Below, one piece after another: positions 11,810 through 20,632 of a stretch of 64,000 nt of DNA. Under the pieces are notes generated by a model that searched no databases, was not told where the DNA came from, and worked only from the letters and a program-made list of their open reading frames with translations. The stretch comes from Staphylococcus nepalensis (GTDB lineage: Bacteria > Bacillota > Bacilli > Staphylococcales > Staphylococcaceae), in NCBI RefSeq assembly GCF_014635045.1, contig NZ_BMCF01000009.1, positions 1 through 64,000 of the forward strand, written 5' to 3'. Positions within the stretch are counted from its first letter, which is position 1, and each line of letters starts with the position of its first letter. The position numbers were made by a program, and so were the translations under genes.

Positions 11810-11824
11810 AATTGTCTAAAAATT
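11810..11824 (-). promoter_or_regulatory. CodY box
   Basis: AATTTTTAGACAATT on the minus strand matches the CodY consensus AATTTTCWGAAAATT at 13 of 15 positions. It lies just downstream of the predicted start of transcription, where bound CodY would block initiation or elongation. CodY control of ilv-leu operons is well established in S. aureus and B. subtilis. A weaker match (AATTTTCTCTCAATT, three mismatches) is at 11874-11888. Confidence 0.75.
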
Positions 11825-11834
11825 CGATAAATTA

Positions 11835-11863
11835 AATTTACTATACTGAAGCCATACTGTCAA
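11835..11863 (-). promoter_or_regulatory. ilv-leu operon sigma-A promoter
   Basis: On the minus strand TTGACA (11858-11863) and TAAATT (11835-11840) are separated by 17 bases. Transcription would start near 11828, giving a leader of about 260 bases that contains the leader peptide and terminator. Confidence 0.7.
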
Positions 11864-12220
11864 TGATTTTTTAAATTTTCTCTCAATTCACACAATTTTA
11901 AATACTTAGAACTTATTTTAGTTTGAAGTAAAATACTAAAAAATTTGTTAAACTGTAATAGTTAATTTAATAAAATCAAATGTTTGAGCGTACCATCATT
12001 TTTATAGAATATATTCATTTATATAAAGTATAAGTCGATTTAAACTTAAATAATATTTAAATGGAGCGGGTTGGACAACAAACATATTTAAAAAAATAAA
12101 TTTGTCGTTCCATTGTAGTAAGTATGACTAAAAAATTGCTTAGTTAAGCAGGTTACATGAAGCAAGCTCGATACGAATCCAAATTAATTTGGAAGTGTCG
12201 CTAAAAAAAAGGAGAGGAAT

Positions 12221-12682
12221 ATGATTAAAATTAAAGGATTGGAAAATATGGAGCAATTTGGTGAAATATTAACGAAACATCTATCTGCCGGAGATATCAT
12301 ATTATTGAACGGTGATCTAGGTGCGGGAAAAACAACATTAAGTCAATTTATTGGTAAAGCACTGGGGGTCAAACGTAATATTAATTCTCCAACTTTTAAT
12401 ATCATTAAATCTTATCAAGGTGAAACTTTAAAATTACATCATATGGATTGTTATAGATTAGAAGATAGCGAAGAAGATTTAGGTTTCGATGAATATTTTG
12501 AAGATAAAGCAATCACATTGATAGAGTGGAGTCAATTTATAACAGAATTTTTACCACCTGAGCATCTTATTATTAATATTAAAACAGTAAGCCCAACTGA
12601 AAGAGACATAGAAATAAAAGCCGTTGGTCAACATTATCTAAAAATAAAGGAGGCTGTTGAACATGAAATGCTTGTTGATTGA
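12221..12682 (+). CDS. tsaE: tRNA t6A synthesis ATPase TsaE
   Basis: P-loop ATPase needed, with TsaB and TsaD, to make N6-threonylcarbamoyladenosine at position 37 of ANN-decoding tRNAs. The Walker A motif GDLGAGKTT is at residues 31-39, and the switch region NSPTFNI follows. The protein has 153 aa, normal for the family. Its ribosome site (GGAGAGG) is good. It is first in a tight four-gene group with tsaB, rimI and tsaD and overlaps tsaB by 20 bases. Confidence 0.94.
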   Translation: MIKIKGLENMEQFGEILTKHLSAGDIILLNGDLGAGKTTLSQFIGKALGVKRNINSPTFNIIKSYQGETLKLHHMDCYRLEDSEEDLGFDEYFEDKAITLIEWSQFITEFLPPEHLIINIKTVSPTERDIEIKAVGQHYLKIKEAVEHEMLVD

Positions 12683-13325
12683 TACATCGAATCAACCTTT
12701 ATCTGTTGCAGTGATGCAAGATGATAACGTACTTAGCGAAATAAATTCAAATATAAAGCAGAATCATTCTACTCAATTGATGCCAGCTATCCAACAGGCG
12801 ATTGGTGAAAGCCAAATAGCGAAAGAAGATATTGACGCGATTATTGTAGCTCAAGGACCAGGTTCTTACACAGGATTAAGAATTGGTGTAACAGTTGCTA
12901 AAACTTTAGCATACGCATTGAATGCTGAATTATACGGTGTTTCATCGCTCAAAGCGTTAGCTGCCACTGTGCAAGATGATAAACGTTTAATTGTACCTAT
13001 TTTTGATGCCCGGAGAGAAGCAGTATATACAGGTATTTATGAATATAAAGCAAATAATTTAGTGAAAGTTAAAGAAGACCAATATTTACCAATACAAACG
13101 CTCCTTGATTTATTACATCGTATGGGCAAACCATATGTATTTGTGGGTATAGACACTGAAAAATTAAAAGACTTATTAGATAGTGAGGGTATACCTAACT
13201 TACCTAAAGCAAAATATATGAAAAAACTTATTGAAACTACTGCCGATATTCATCAATTTAAACCCAATTATATTAAATTATCTGAGGCCGAGAGAAATTG
13301 GTTAAACCAACAGAACAAGAATTAA
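12663..13325 (+). CDS. tsaB: tRNA t6A synthesis protein TsaB
   Basis: Inactive ASKHA-fold paralogue of TsaD that forms the bacterial t6A complex with TsaD and TsaE. LLIDTSNQPLSVAV at the start and VAQGPGSYTGLRIGVTVAKTLA near residue 65 are family signatures. AAGGAGG lies 9 bases before the ATG at 12663; the TTG two codons earlier is too close to that site. This gives 220 aa. It overlaps both neighbours, which implies a single transcript and coupled translation. Confidence 0.93.
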   Translation: MKCLLIDTSNQPLSVAVMQDDNVLSEINSNIKQNHSTQLMPAIQQAIGESQIAKEDIDAIIVAQGPGSYTGLRIGVTVAKTLAYALNAELYGVSSLKALAATVQDDKRLIVPIFDARREAVYTGIYEYKANNLVKVKEDQYLPIQTLLDLLHRMGKPYVFVGIDTEKLKDLLDSEGIPNLPKAKYMKKLIETTADIHQFKPNYIKLSEAERNWLNQQNKN

Positions 13326-13762
13326 ATATACGTTTGATGACTATAAAAGATGTACCACAAGTATTTGATATAGAAAGAAATAGCTTTAATGACAGTAGTT
13401 GGACAATAGACGCTTTTTATCATGAGATAGAAAAAAATGAATTTGCGCACTATTTTATAATAGAATTTAATGAGGAAATTGTTGGTTATATTGGTATATG
13501 GATTGTGATTGATCAAGCTCAGATTACAACTGTAGCAATAGATGAGGCTTATAGAGGTTACGGGTTAGGACAATTATTATTAAAATATGCAATGAACTAC
13601 GTACAAACGAAATGTGAAATTATGAGTTTAGAAGTACGTGTAGATAACGAAGTAGCACAACATGTTTATACTAATTTAGGTTTTCAATATGGCGGTAAGC
13701 GAAAAAATTATTACGGTGAAGGTGAGGATGCGATAGTGATGTGGGTGAATTTAAATGAATAA
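13298..13762 (+). CDS. rimI: ribosomal protein S18-alanine N-acetyltransferase
   Basis: GNAT-family acetyltransferase expected to modify the N terminus of a ribosomal protein, classically S18. Acetyl-CoA binding motif A is seen as [21 protein letters not shown], and [16 protein letters not shown] near the C terminus is typical of RimI. The start is a TTG within tsaB, 28 bases before the tsaB stop, with only a weak ribosome site, so translation is probably coupled. Association of rimI with the tsa genes is common in Firmicutes. Confidence 0.88.
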   Translation: MVKPTEQELNIRLMTIKDVPQVFDIERNSFNDSSWTIDAFYHEIEKNEFAHYFIIEFNEEIVGYIGIWIVIDQAQITTVAIDEAYRGYGLGQLLLKYAMNYVQTKCEIMSLEVRVDNEVAQHVYTNLGFQYGGKRKNYYGEGEDAIVMWVNLNE

Positions 13763-14783
13763 TCAAACGTTAATTTTAGCAGTTGAATCTAGTTGTGATG
13801 AAACTAGTGTAAGTATTATAAAAAACGGAACGCAAATTTTAAGCAATATTGTGTTAAGTCAAATTGAAAGTCATAAACGTTTTGGTGGCGTCGTACCAGA
13901 AGTTGCGAGTAGGCATCATGTTGAAGGTATCACTACAACAATTGATCAAGCTTTAAGAGAAGCAAAATTACAAATGAAGGATATCAATGCAATTGCAGTA
14001 ACGCAAGGACCTGGACTAATAGGTGCTTTATTAGTAGGTATCAATGCTGCAAAGGCGCTTGCTTTTGCTTACGACAAACCTTTGATACCCGTGCATCATA
14101 TTGCAGGTCATATTTATGCTAATCATTTAGAGCACCCTTTACAATTTCCATTAATGGCTTTAATTGTTTCGGGAGGTCACACAGAACTTGTATATATGAA
14201 AGACCATTTAAATTTTGAAGTCATAGGAGAAACACGAGATGACGCAGTTGGAGAGGCTTATGATAAAGTTGCGAGAACGATTGGATTAGGTTATCCAGGT
14301 GGGCCACAAATTGATCAGTTAGCAGCAAAAGGTCAAGATAGTTATGGCTTTCCGCGCGTATGGTTAGACGCTAATAGTTATGATTTTAGTTTTAGTGGGT
14401 TAAAAAGTGCAGTGATTAACAAATTGCATAATTTACGTCAAAAAAATTGTGAAATCAAACCTGAAGATGTAGCAACTAGTTTTCAAAATAGTGTTGTAGA
14501 AGTATTGGTTGGAAAATCAATATCAGCTTGTGAAGCTTATGATGTGAAACAGTTAATTGTAGCAGGAGGCGTTGCAAGTAACAAAGGTTTAAGGGCGAAA
14601 TTAACTGAAGTATGTGACACGCATGGTATTAACTTGCGTATTCCAAGCCCAAGCCTGTGTACAGATAATGCAGCAATGATTGGCGCAGCAGCGCATTATT
14701 TATATCAAGCAGGTTATACAGGAGATATGTCATTAAATGGTTTTAATAATATGGATATAGAACAATTTTCAATAGTTAAATAA
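13755..14783 (+). CDS. tsaD: tRNA N6-adenosine threonylcarbamoyltransferase TsaD
   Basis: Catalytic subunit that transfers the threonylcarbamoyl group to A37 of tRNA. The metal-binding HHIAGH motif is at residues 114-119, with [13 protein letters not shown] at the N terminus and the ATP-binding SGGHTELVY and [12 protein letters not shown] segments following. At 342 aa it has the usual length. It overlaps rimI by 8 bases and ends the four-gene operon, which is closed by the hairpin at 14855-14904. Older annotations call it gcp. Confidence 0.96.
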   Translation: MNNQTLILAVESSCDETSVSIIKNGTQILSNIVLSQIESHKRFGGVVPEVASRHHVEGITTTIDQALREAKLQMKDINAIAVTQGPGLIGALLVGINAAKALAFAYDKPLIPVHHIAGHIYANHLEHPLQFPLMALIVSGGHTELVYMKDHLNFEVIGETRDDAVGEAYDKVARTIGLGYPGGPQIDQLAAKGQDSYGFPRVWLDANSYDFSFSGLKSAVINKLHNLRQKNCEIKPEDVATSFQNSVVEVLVGKSISACEAYDVKQLIVAGGVASNKGLRAKLTEVCDTHGINLRIPSPSLCTDNAAMIGAAAHYLYQAGYTGDMSLNGFNNMDIEQFSIVK

Positions 14784-14854
14784 TTATTTAAAAATATAAT
14801 AGCTCATGTATTTCTACGTTTGTTTCGGTCAAATAAGAGAAAAGTAACTAGATA

Positions 14855-14904
14855 AGCAGAAATATGACATCAACTTGATGGTTGGTTTCATTTTCTGCTT
14901 TTTT
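14855..14904 (+). terminator. terminator after tsaD
   Basis: AGCAGAAA pairs with TTTCTGCT around an inner perfect CATCAA-C-TTGATG helix, followed by TTTTTT. The rest of 14784-15075 holds no further gene that I can see. Confidence 0.8.
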
Positions 14905-15075
14905 AATATTTAAATTTGATATAAAAATTTGTATTGAAGTAAATTAGATCTTGTTTTTAAGTAAAAAGTAATTTTGTATAGCATACTAAGTTAAAATGTT
15001 TAAGTGTGAGAAATGGGGTATAAGTATTTTAGTGTTTTTTTATGGATTCACGCATTAAAAAAAGGGGGTTTTGAA

Positions 15076-15498
15076 ATGAAATCAGTTCAGTATTTTAACT
15101 TTCAAAATAGTTTAGCTGCATTAGATTTTTACGAAAAAAATTTAGGTGCAACAGATATTCAGCGTGTAGGCGGAGATCATGAAATGTTTGCGGATATGCC
15201 TGAAGAATATCAAGTCGATAAAAACTTTACAATGAATGCGTCCTTCAAAATTTTAGGAGAAACATTCTATTGTAGTGATACATGGAAAAATAAAAAAATT
15301 GATAATAGTGGTGCGATTGTAACATTTACGTTTGACTATCATAATGAAGCGGAGAAACAACTTGCGATTGACTTTTTTAATAAAGCGATTATAGCAGGAT
15401 GTGAAGAAACAATGCCTTTAGGTAAGACAGAATGGTCTAATCTTTATGGTATGTTCAATGATCCATTTGGCGTAACTTGGATAATTAATGCAGAATAA
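15076..15498 (+). CDS. VOC-fold (PhnB/glyoxalase-like) protein
   Basis: A 140-aa member of the vicinal oxygen chelate superfamily, close in outline to the PhnB/YjdN group. It begins VQYFNFQNSLAALDFYEKNLGA and ends DPFGVTWIINAE, the typical C terminus of these proteins. The substrate is unknown. The ATG at 15076 follows a strong AAAGGGGG site; an in-frame ATG 63 bases earlier has none. Hairpins on both sides indicate that it is a single-gene unit. Confidence 0.85.
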   Translation: MKSVQYFNFQNSLAALDFYEKNLGATDIQRVGGDHEMFADMPEEYQVDKNFTMNASFKILGETFYCSDTWKNKKIDNSGAIVTFTFDYHNEAEKQLAIDFFNKAIIAGCEETMPLGKTEWSNLYGMFNDPFGVTWIINAE

Positions 15499-15537
15499 TA
15501 AATTTAAATACGTCAAATGGTTATGAAGACGTGCAGT

Positions 15538-15588
15538 GCTTAGTAAAGAGGTTTCGCTTATTTACTACACTTTACTAAGCTTCTTTTA
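15538..15588 (+). terminator. terminator after VOC gene
   Basis: GCTTAGTAAAG (15538-15548) and CTTTACTAAGC (15570-15580) form an 11-pair stem, followed by TTCTTTTA. Confidence 0.75.
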
Positions 15589-15590
15589 CA

Positions 15591-15615
15591 TAAAAAAGAG
15601 ACCACATCGGTCTCT
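15591..15615 (-). terminator. terminator after MutS-like gene
   Basis: On the minus strand AGAGACC-GATGT-GGTCTCT is followed by a run of T, 155 bases after the stop of the MutS-like gene. The short minus-strand frame in between (15575-15793) shows nothing that supports a gene. Confidence 0.75.
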
Positions 15616-15770
15616 CATTATTTATAAAAAATTCAATAATTGTATGGTTTTCAGTTAGGTTTGCTAGGATAAGATACATTGGTTTAGAAGGATATGATTT
15701 CTGCATCTCGCCTTTGGTTTTAAGATTAAACAATATTGCGTAAAAACTTAATTTACACCATGAAATCATT

Positions 15771-17363
15771 TTAAGAGGATGACGCCTGAGCACGTGAATA
15801 AACTTGTTCAGGAAAATCCATAATTCTTAATAGTTCAATAGCATTCCTCGTATCTGCTTTGCCAGATTTCACTTTGTAATCGAAAGTAATTCCATTGTCA
15901 GAAATGATTTCATTAAAATGATAATTTATATAATTGTGTTTTAATAATGAAGTTAATTCAATATCATGAGTTGCAGCAATCACTCTGTAATGTTTACAGT
16001 GGCCTAAGTAATTTAAAACAGATTCAGAAGCTGCAATTCTTTCTGTAGTATTTGTTCCCTTGAAAATTTCATCTATGAAACAATAAACCGAGTTATTTGT
16101 TTGTATATCAAATAAACGCTTTATTGATTTAATCTCGGTCATAAAATAACTATCGCCAGATAATATATCGTCTTGATTAACCATAGAAGTATAAACTAAA
16201 CCTGGTTTAAATTTGAAATGCTTTGCGGTCACGGTATATACTGTTTGAGCTAATATAAGATTTAACGCGATAGATTTCATAAAAGTAGACTTACCGGAAG
16301 CGTTTGAACCAGTTAGTAAAATATGACTATTGATCTCTAAATCATTAGGCACTGCGTAATCAAGTAGGGGATGTGTAATTTCCTCAAATTCCAGTGTGCT
16401 TGCTTCGTTTTCTTCTGGAAATGTATATTGTGTTAATGTTTCCCTCCATAATGCCACAGCATAATGATTATCAATATTTGCTATATAGTCGTAACATGAC
16501 ATCACTTCGGACTCGTATTTTTTAAAACTATTTTGTATTAAGTGAAAAATGTGGTAATCCAGCATAAACATAGTTTTAAATAAAAAAGCAAATACCATAG
16601 CATCTTCAGACGTATTAACTTTTCCTAACAATCCACTCAGTTTACGAGCAGTTTTAAAATGACTGAAATCAACATCTATCGTAGGGACGCCATCAATTTT
16701 TTGTAGCGCATACGCTTTTTTAATAACCATTGATGTATAAAATATTGAATTTAAATCTTGATTGAATGTCTTTTTTAGCACCCCGCTTAAAACCATATTA
16801 AAAATGGCACTAAGTATCGTTAGTAATATGCCTAAACCAGGATTGAAAAAAGAAAAAATAATAAAAATCAAAGGGAAATACGTGCATAACATAAAACAAT
16901 TATTTCGTTTAACCGTATATAGTTGGTCCGGGAATGTTGGATAAATTGCTTTACCGATTTCTGCTAAATGTATAGAAAGTTGTATCCGAAATGATTCATC
17001 ATGTTTAAATTTATGTATTAAGCTTTGGTTACTGATTGTAAACATTTTTCTTAAGGTTGCATATAATCTCATTTCCCCTATAGCAGTAAAATTAAAGTTC
17101 ATTTTCTCAAACATAGCGTTAATGTTTAAATCTGAATAAGTTTTATCATCTACTAATGCGTTTTTATCATATTGAAATTGATATGTATCAAACTGATAAC
17201 TATATATATGGTTCGGCCGAACAAAATTCTCTAGAGGCTTTTGCTTTGACCATAAGAGCTGGATATCATGCTTTAATTTTTTATTTGTCACAATATTTGT
17301 CATCATAGACACGAGGAAAGCAGCGATGATAAAAGCAATAAAAAACCAAAATAACGGTAACAT
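15771..17363 (-). CDS. membrane-anchored MutS-family ATPase
   Basis: A 530-aa protein with a C-terminal MutS ATPase domain: Walker A is LTGSNASGKSTFMKS near residue 350, Walker B is VYCFIDEIFKGTNTTERIAASE near 430, and AATHDIELTSLL follows. It lacks the mismatch-recognition domain. Instead it has a hydrophobic N terminus (LPLFWFFIAFIIAAFLVSMM) and a second hydrophobic stretch near residues 155-195. It therefore looks like a membrane-bound MutS relative, of a kind known in Firmicutes but without a settled function. It is transcribed alone between two terminator regions. Confidence 0.85.
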   Translation of the reverse strand: MLPLFWFFIAFIIAAFLVSMMTNIVTNKKLKHDIQLLWSKQKPLENFVRPNHIYSYQFDTYQFQYDKNALVDDKTYSDLNINAMFEKMNFNFTAIGEMRLYATLRKMFTISNQSLIHKFKHDESFRIQLSIHLAEIGKAIYPTFPDQLYTVKRNNCFMLCTYFPLIFIIFSFFNPGLGILLTILSAIFNMVLSGVLKKTFNQDLNSIFYTSMVIKKAYALQKIDGVPTIDVDFSHFKTARKLSGLLGKVNTSEDAMVFAFLFKTMFMLDYHIFHLIQNSFKKYESEVMSCYDYIANIDNHYAVALWRETLTQYTFPEENEASTLEFEEITHPLLDYAVPNDLEINSHILLTGSNASGKSTFMKSIALNLILAQTVYTVTAKHFKFKPGLVYTSMVNQDDILSGDSYFMTEIKSIKRLFDIQTNNSVYCFIDEIFKGTNTTERIAASESVLNYLGHCKHYRVIAATHDIELTSLLKHNYINYHFNEIISDNGITFDYKVKSGKADTRNAIELLRIMDFPEQVYSRAQASSS

Positions 17364-17474
17364 AGGACCGATCTCTCTTTTTAATGATTACAATAATTAT
17401 GTCATTAAATGGATTAATAAACAATTAGTTAAATTAAATAAACTTTGCTAGATGTCAATAGGGAACGTGCGTAC

Positions 17475-17605
17475 TTATCAACAGTTAGTGTACAACCTGT
17501 GGATAAGTAGTGTGTATGTGTGTGGATATGACTTGTTATCTGAAAATTCAATACAAAATGGTATTGCTTTTTTCTTGTGGATAACTAGGATAACTCTGTG
17601 GACAG
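17475..17605. promoter_or_regulatory. cluster of DnaA boxes
   Basis: In 131 intergenic bases there are two perfect DnaA boxes on the minus strand (TGTGGATAA at 17498-17506 and 17576-17584). There are also two with one mismatch (TTATCAACA at 17475-17483 and TGTGGATAT at 17521-17529) and one with two mismatches (TGTGGACAG at 17597-17605). The segment lies between two genes transcribed leftward and holds no convincing gene. It may be a site that titrates DnaA or where DnaA acts as a regulator. Confidence 0.7.
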
Positions 17606-17655
17606 CTCTCGTTATAAGGTTTATCGCTGTTAATAATTCGAGTGTAAAAAAACAT

Positions 17656-17693
17656 AAAAAATACGGAAAATGATAAAATCATTCCGTATTTTT
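17656..17693. terminator. terminator after ABC-F gene
   Basis: AAAAATACGGAA and TTCCGTATTTTT flank an inner TGAT-AAA-ATCA. Both strands have a T tract, so it can act in either direction. It directly follows the stop of the ABC-F gene at 17707. Confidence 0.85.
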
Positions 17694-17706
17694 GAGTAGT
17701 TCATAA

Positions 17707-19635
17707 TTATATTAACTTTTCTTGTAATTCTGTCCATTTAGACATCACTTGTTCTAATTTTTGTTCGCTTTCTTCTTTTTCTTTGGCTAAACGACTTGCT
17801 TCTTCAGGATTGCTATATATATCTGGTAAGGTTAATTGTTCGTTAATTTCACCAATTTTACTTTCGTAGTTTTCTATATCAGCTTCAACTTGTTCGATTT
17901 GCCTTTCGATTTGCCGCTGTTCTCGTTTTTGAAGTTTTTGATCAAAATAATTATTATTTTGCGTGGTGGTTACTTCAGATTGCGTCGGAGTTTCTTGTTC
18001 TTTTTTGGCTTGGATAGCTGCATTTTCTTCTTTTTTTTCAATGAAATATTGATAATTACCTAGATACATTGTGCCGCCCTCATGATCTAAATCATAAACT
18101 TTATTTGCCAGTTGATTAATAAAATAACGATCATGGGAAACAAATAATATGGTTCCTTCAAAATGATCTAATGCTTGTTCGAGCATTTCTTTCGAATCTA
18201 TATCAAGGTGGTTAGTTGGCTCATCTAATATAAGGACGTTGTTGCGTTCGAGCATGAGTAACGCTAATTGTAACCGGGCTTTTTCACCACCCGAAAGATC
18301 GTTGATAATTTTTTTGACATCTTCTTGGACAAATAAGAAACGACCCAACACTGCCCGAATATCTTTTTCATTCATTGAGGGATATTGATCCCATAGATAA
18401 TCGAGAATCGTCTTGTTTGATTTGAATTCAGCTTGTTTTTGATCATAATAACCTATTTTTAAATTGGCACCTGTAGTAATTTGCCCAGCTAATTGAGGCT
18501 GAATGCCTGCAATTGTCTTGATTAATGTAGATTTACCAATACCATTGGGCCCAATAATGGCTATATGATCTCCTTTAGAAACTTCAATATTAATCCCCTT
18601 AGTGATAGCTTGTTCATAGCCAATTTCTAAATTTTTTATATGGAAAACATCGTTACCTGTGTTTCTATCAAAGTTAAATTGGATATTCGCACTTTTGGCA
18701 TCAATCATTGGTTTATTGATTCTTTCAATTTTTTCGAGCATTTTTCGACGACTTTTTGCCATGCCAGTAGTTGAAGCACGTGCAATATTTTTTTCTACAA
18801 AAGTTTCTAAGCGTTTTATTTCAGCTTGTTGACGTTCGTATTCTTGCATGCGTTTTTCATAATATTTATCCCTTTGTTCAATGAATTGTTTGTAATTACC
18901 TACATAATGCTGTACATCTCCGAGTGCAACATCATAGATTTGGTTTACAATTTTATCTAAAAAGTATCTGTCATGGCTGATGATTACAATAGCGCCTTTA
19001 AAGTAATTCAAATACCCTTCTAACCATTGCGTGGTCTCCATGTCTAAATGGTTCGTAGGCTCGTCTAATAATAATAAATCAGGTTCGCTAAGGAGCATTT
19101 GGGCTAGTGAAAGTCTTGTTTTTTGACCTCCGCTAAAATCATTAATAGGGCGGTTGTAATCTGATTCAGTAAAATTCAGACCATGAAGCACTGTTTTGAT
19201 TTTACTTTCGTATTGATATCCATCTTGTTGTTCAAATTCATTTGATAAATATTCATAGCGGTCAATATGTGTTTTATATTCTTCTGTATCATATTCATTT
19301 GCATGTTGCGCTAACCAATCTGTTTCTTTTTTCATTTCATTTTCAAGTTGTTTCATACTCTCAAATGGTTTAGACATTTCTTCAATAACAGTTTGATTTG
19401 TATTTAATGTCATTTGCTGTGTTAAATAGCCGAGTTTTAAATTTTTACTCTTTGAAACATGGCCACTATCATAATCTTCGACGCCAGCAATAATTTTCAT
19501 TAAAGTAGATTTACCAGCACCATTGCGACCGACTATACCAATACGTTCGCCTGTTTTAACTTCAAAATCTACGTCATTAAAAATATCTTCTCCGTCGAAT
19601 GATTTTGTTATATCATTTAGTTGTAATAATATCAT
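17707..19635 (-). CDS. ABC-F family ATPase (YdiF type)
   Basis: A soluble protein with two ABC ATPase domains and no membrane part. Walker A motifs are GRNGAGKST near residue 37 and GPNGIGKST near 360; signature motifs are FSGGQKTRLSLAQ and LSGGEKARLQLAL. The inter-domain linker has a charged coiled-coil segment, and a long coiled-coil C-terminal tail ends the protein. ABC-F proteins act on the ribosome. The closest recognisable group is B. subtilis YdiF, rather than the antibiotic-protection types. The ATG at 19635 follows GAGAGGTG and gives 642 aa; ATGs further upstream lack such a site. Confidence 0.88.
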   Translation of the reverse strand: MILLQLNDITKSFDGEDIFNDVDFEVKTGERIGIVGRNGAGKSTLMKIIAGVEDYDSGHVSKSKNLKLGYLTQQMTLNTNQTVIEEMSKPFESMKQLENEMKKETDWLAQHANEYDTEEYKTHIDRYEYLSNEFEQQDGYQYESKIKTVLHGLNFTESDYNRPINDFSGGQKTRLSLAQMLLSEPDLLLLDEPTNHLDMETTQWLEGYLNYFKGAIVIISHDRYFLDKIVNQIYDVALGDVQHYVGNYKQFIEQRDKYYEKRMQEYERQQAEIKRLETFVEKNIARASTTGMAKSRRKMLEKIERINKPMIDAKSANIQFNFDRNTGNDVFHIKNLEIGYEQAITKGINIEVSKGDHIAIIGPNGIGKSTLIKTIAGIQPQLAGQITTGANLKIGYYDQKQAEFKSNKTILDYLWDQYPSMNEKDIRAVLGRFLFVQEDVKKIINDLSGGEKARLQLALLMLERNNVLILDEPTNHLDIDSKEMLEQALDHFEGTILFVSHDRYFINQLANKVYDLDHEGGTMYLGNYQYFIEKKEENAAIQAKKEQETPTQSEVTTTQNNNYFDQKLQKREQRQIERQIEQVEADIENYESKIGEINEQLTLPDIYSNPEEASRLAKEKEESEQKLEQVMSKWTELQEKLI

Positions 19636-19786
19636 CCGATTTTGCACCTCTCTATCCATTATCATTCTACCGTATTCTAAGCATTGTTAAAACTATCAGT
19701 GTTTATTTTTAGCATGTATTAATGTATAATGTTGTAGTAATTATAAGATTAATTAGTAATAGATCATAGTATAGGAGGACAAGATC

Positions 19787-20428
19787 TTGGCTAACCAAAG
19801 CGAAAAGATTCCTCGTGCCACATTGAAGCGTTTACCGTTATATTATAGATTTGTCAATACATTAAAATTTAAAGGTATAGACAGAGTTAATTCTAAAACA
19901 ATTAGTGAAGGATTAAATATTGATTCTGCAACAATACGTCGTGATTTTTCTTATTTTGGTGAATTAGGCAAAAAAGGATATGGCTATAATATTGACAGTT
20001 TATTACATTTTTTCAAAAATGAAATTAGTGAAAATGATGAAATTAAAATCGCCATCGTGGGTGTAGGAAACCTAGGTAAAGCATTATTAACATATAACTT
20101 TTCTATTCATGATGAAATGACCATAACGGAAGCTTTTGATATACGAGATGAAGTGATCGGTACTGAAATTGGGCAAGTTACTGTGAGTCCATTTTCGAAG
20201 GCTACTGATATATTAAAACAAGAACAAATAGATGTTGTGATTTTAACAACGCCTGAAGATGCTGCACAACAAGTTGTAGATACTTTGGTTGATGCTGGCA
20301 TTAAAGGCGTGCTCAACTTTACACCAACACGTGTGTATACACCAGTAGATGTTCAAGTCCACCATATTGATTTGGGAATTGAGCTACAATCTTTATTATT
20401 CTTTATGAAAAACTACAGTAATAAATAA
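19787..20428 (+). CDS. rex: redox-sensing transcriptional repressor Rex
   Basis: NADH-responsive repressor of fermentation and anaerobic respiration genes. The N-terminal winged helix reads [15 protein letters not shown] and then [24 protein letters not shown]. The Rossmann domain follows ([14 protein letters not shown], near residue 90), and a C-terminal swap helix completes the 213 aa. The start is a TTG with a strong AGGAGGAC site 7 bases upstream. No clear Rex operator (TTGTGAA-W4-TTCACAA) was seen in its own upstream region. Confidence 0.95.
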   Translation: MANQSEKIPRATLKRLPLYYRFVNTLKFKGIDRVNSKTISEGLNIDSATIRRDFSYFGELGKKGYGYNIDSLLHFFKNEISENDEIKIAIVGVGNLGKALLTYNFSIHDEMTITEAFDIRDEVIGTEIGQVTVSPFSKATDILKQEQIDVVILTTPEDAAQQVVDTLVDAGIKGVLNFTPTRVYTPVDVQVHHIDLGIELQSLLFFMKNYSNK

Positions 20429-20443
20429 GATTTTAAAGCACTG

Positions 20444-20500
20444 AGCTTTTTATAGATGTAAGTCACCAATCATGACGATACATTTATAAAAAGCTTTTTT
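20444..20500 (+). terminator. terminator after rex
   Basis: AGCTTTTTATAGATGTA pairs, with one bulge, with TACATTTATAAAAAGCT, and a T run follows. Confidence 0.8.
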
Positions 20501-20632
20501 ATTTTCCAAATAGTTTCATATTTAATTAGTGAATTTATACTTTTTTTAAATTATTAATCATTAAAGGTTGAAATTTCCATATAAATCTAATATGATAATT
20601 CATATTGATTTTATCGGAAAAGAGGTAATGTT

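Noticed and set aside
11567-11860. T-box riboswitch in front of ilvD
   Set aside because: No T-box core motif (such as TGGNACCGCG) is seen, whereas a leader peptide with a run of Ile/Leu/Val codons accounts for the terminator.
12061-12220. Hairpin-rich segment before tsaE (ATGGAGCGGG ... GTTCCAT; TCCAAATTAATTTGGA) as an sRNA
   Set aside because: The pairing is imperfect, and there is neither a clear promoter nor a terminator.
15575-15793. 72-codon minus-strand frame after the MutS-like gene
   Set aside because: It spans the terminator at 15591, lacks a ribosome site, and overlaps the end of the MutS-like gene.
17452-17673. 73-codon plus-strand frame between the MutS-like and ABC-F genes
   Set aside because: It has no ribosome site and its content is explained by the DnaA-box cluster and terminator; the frame runs through the boxes.
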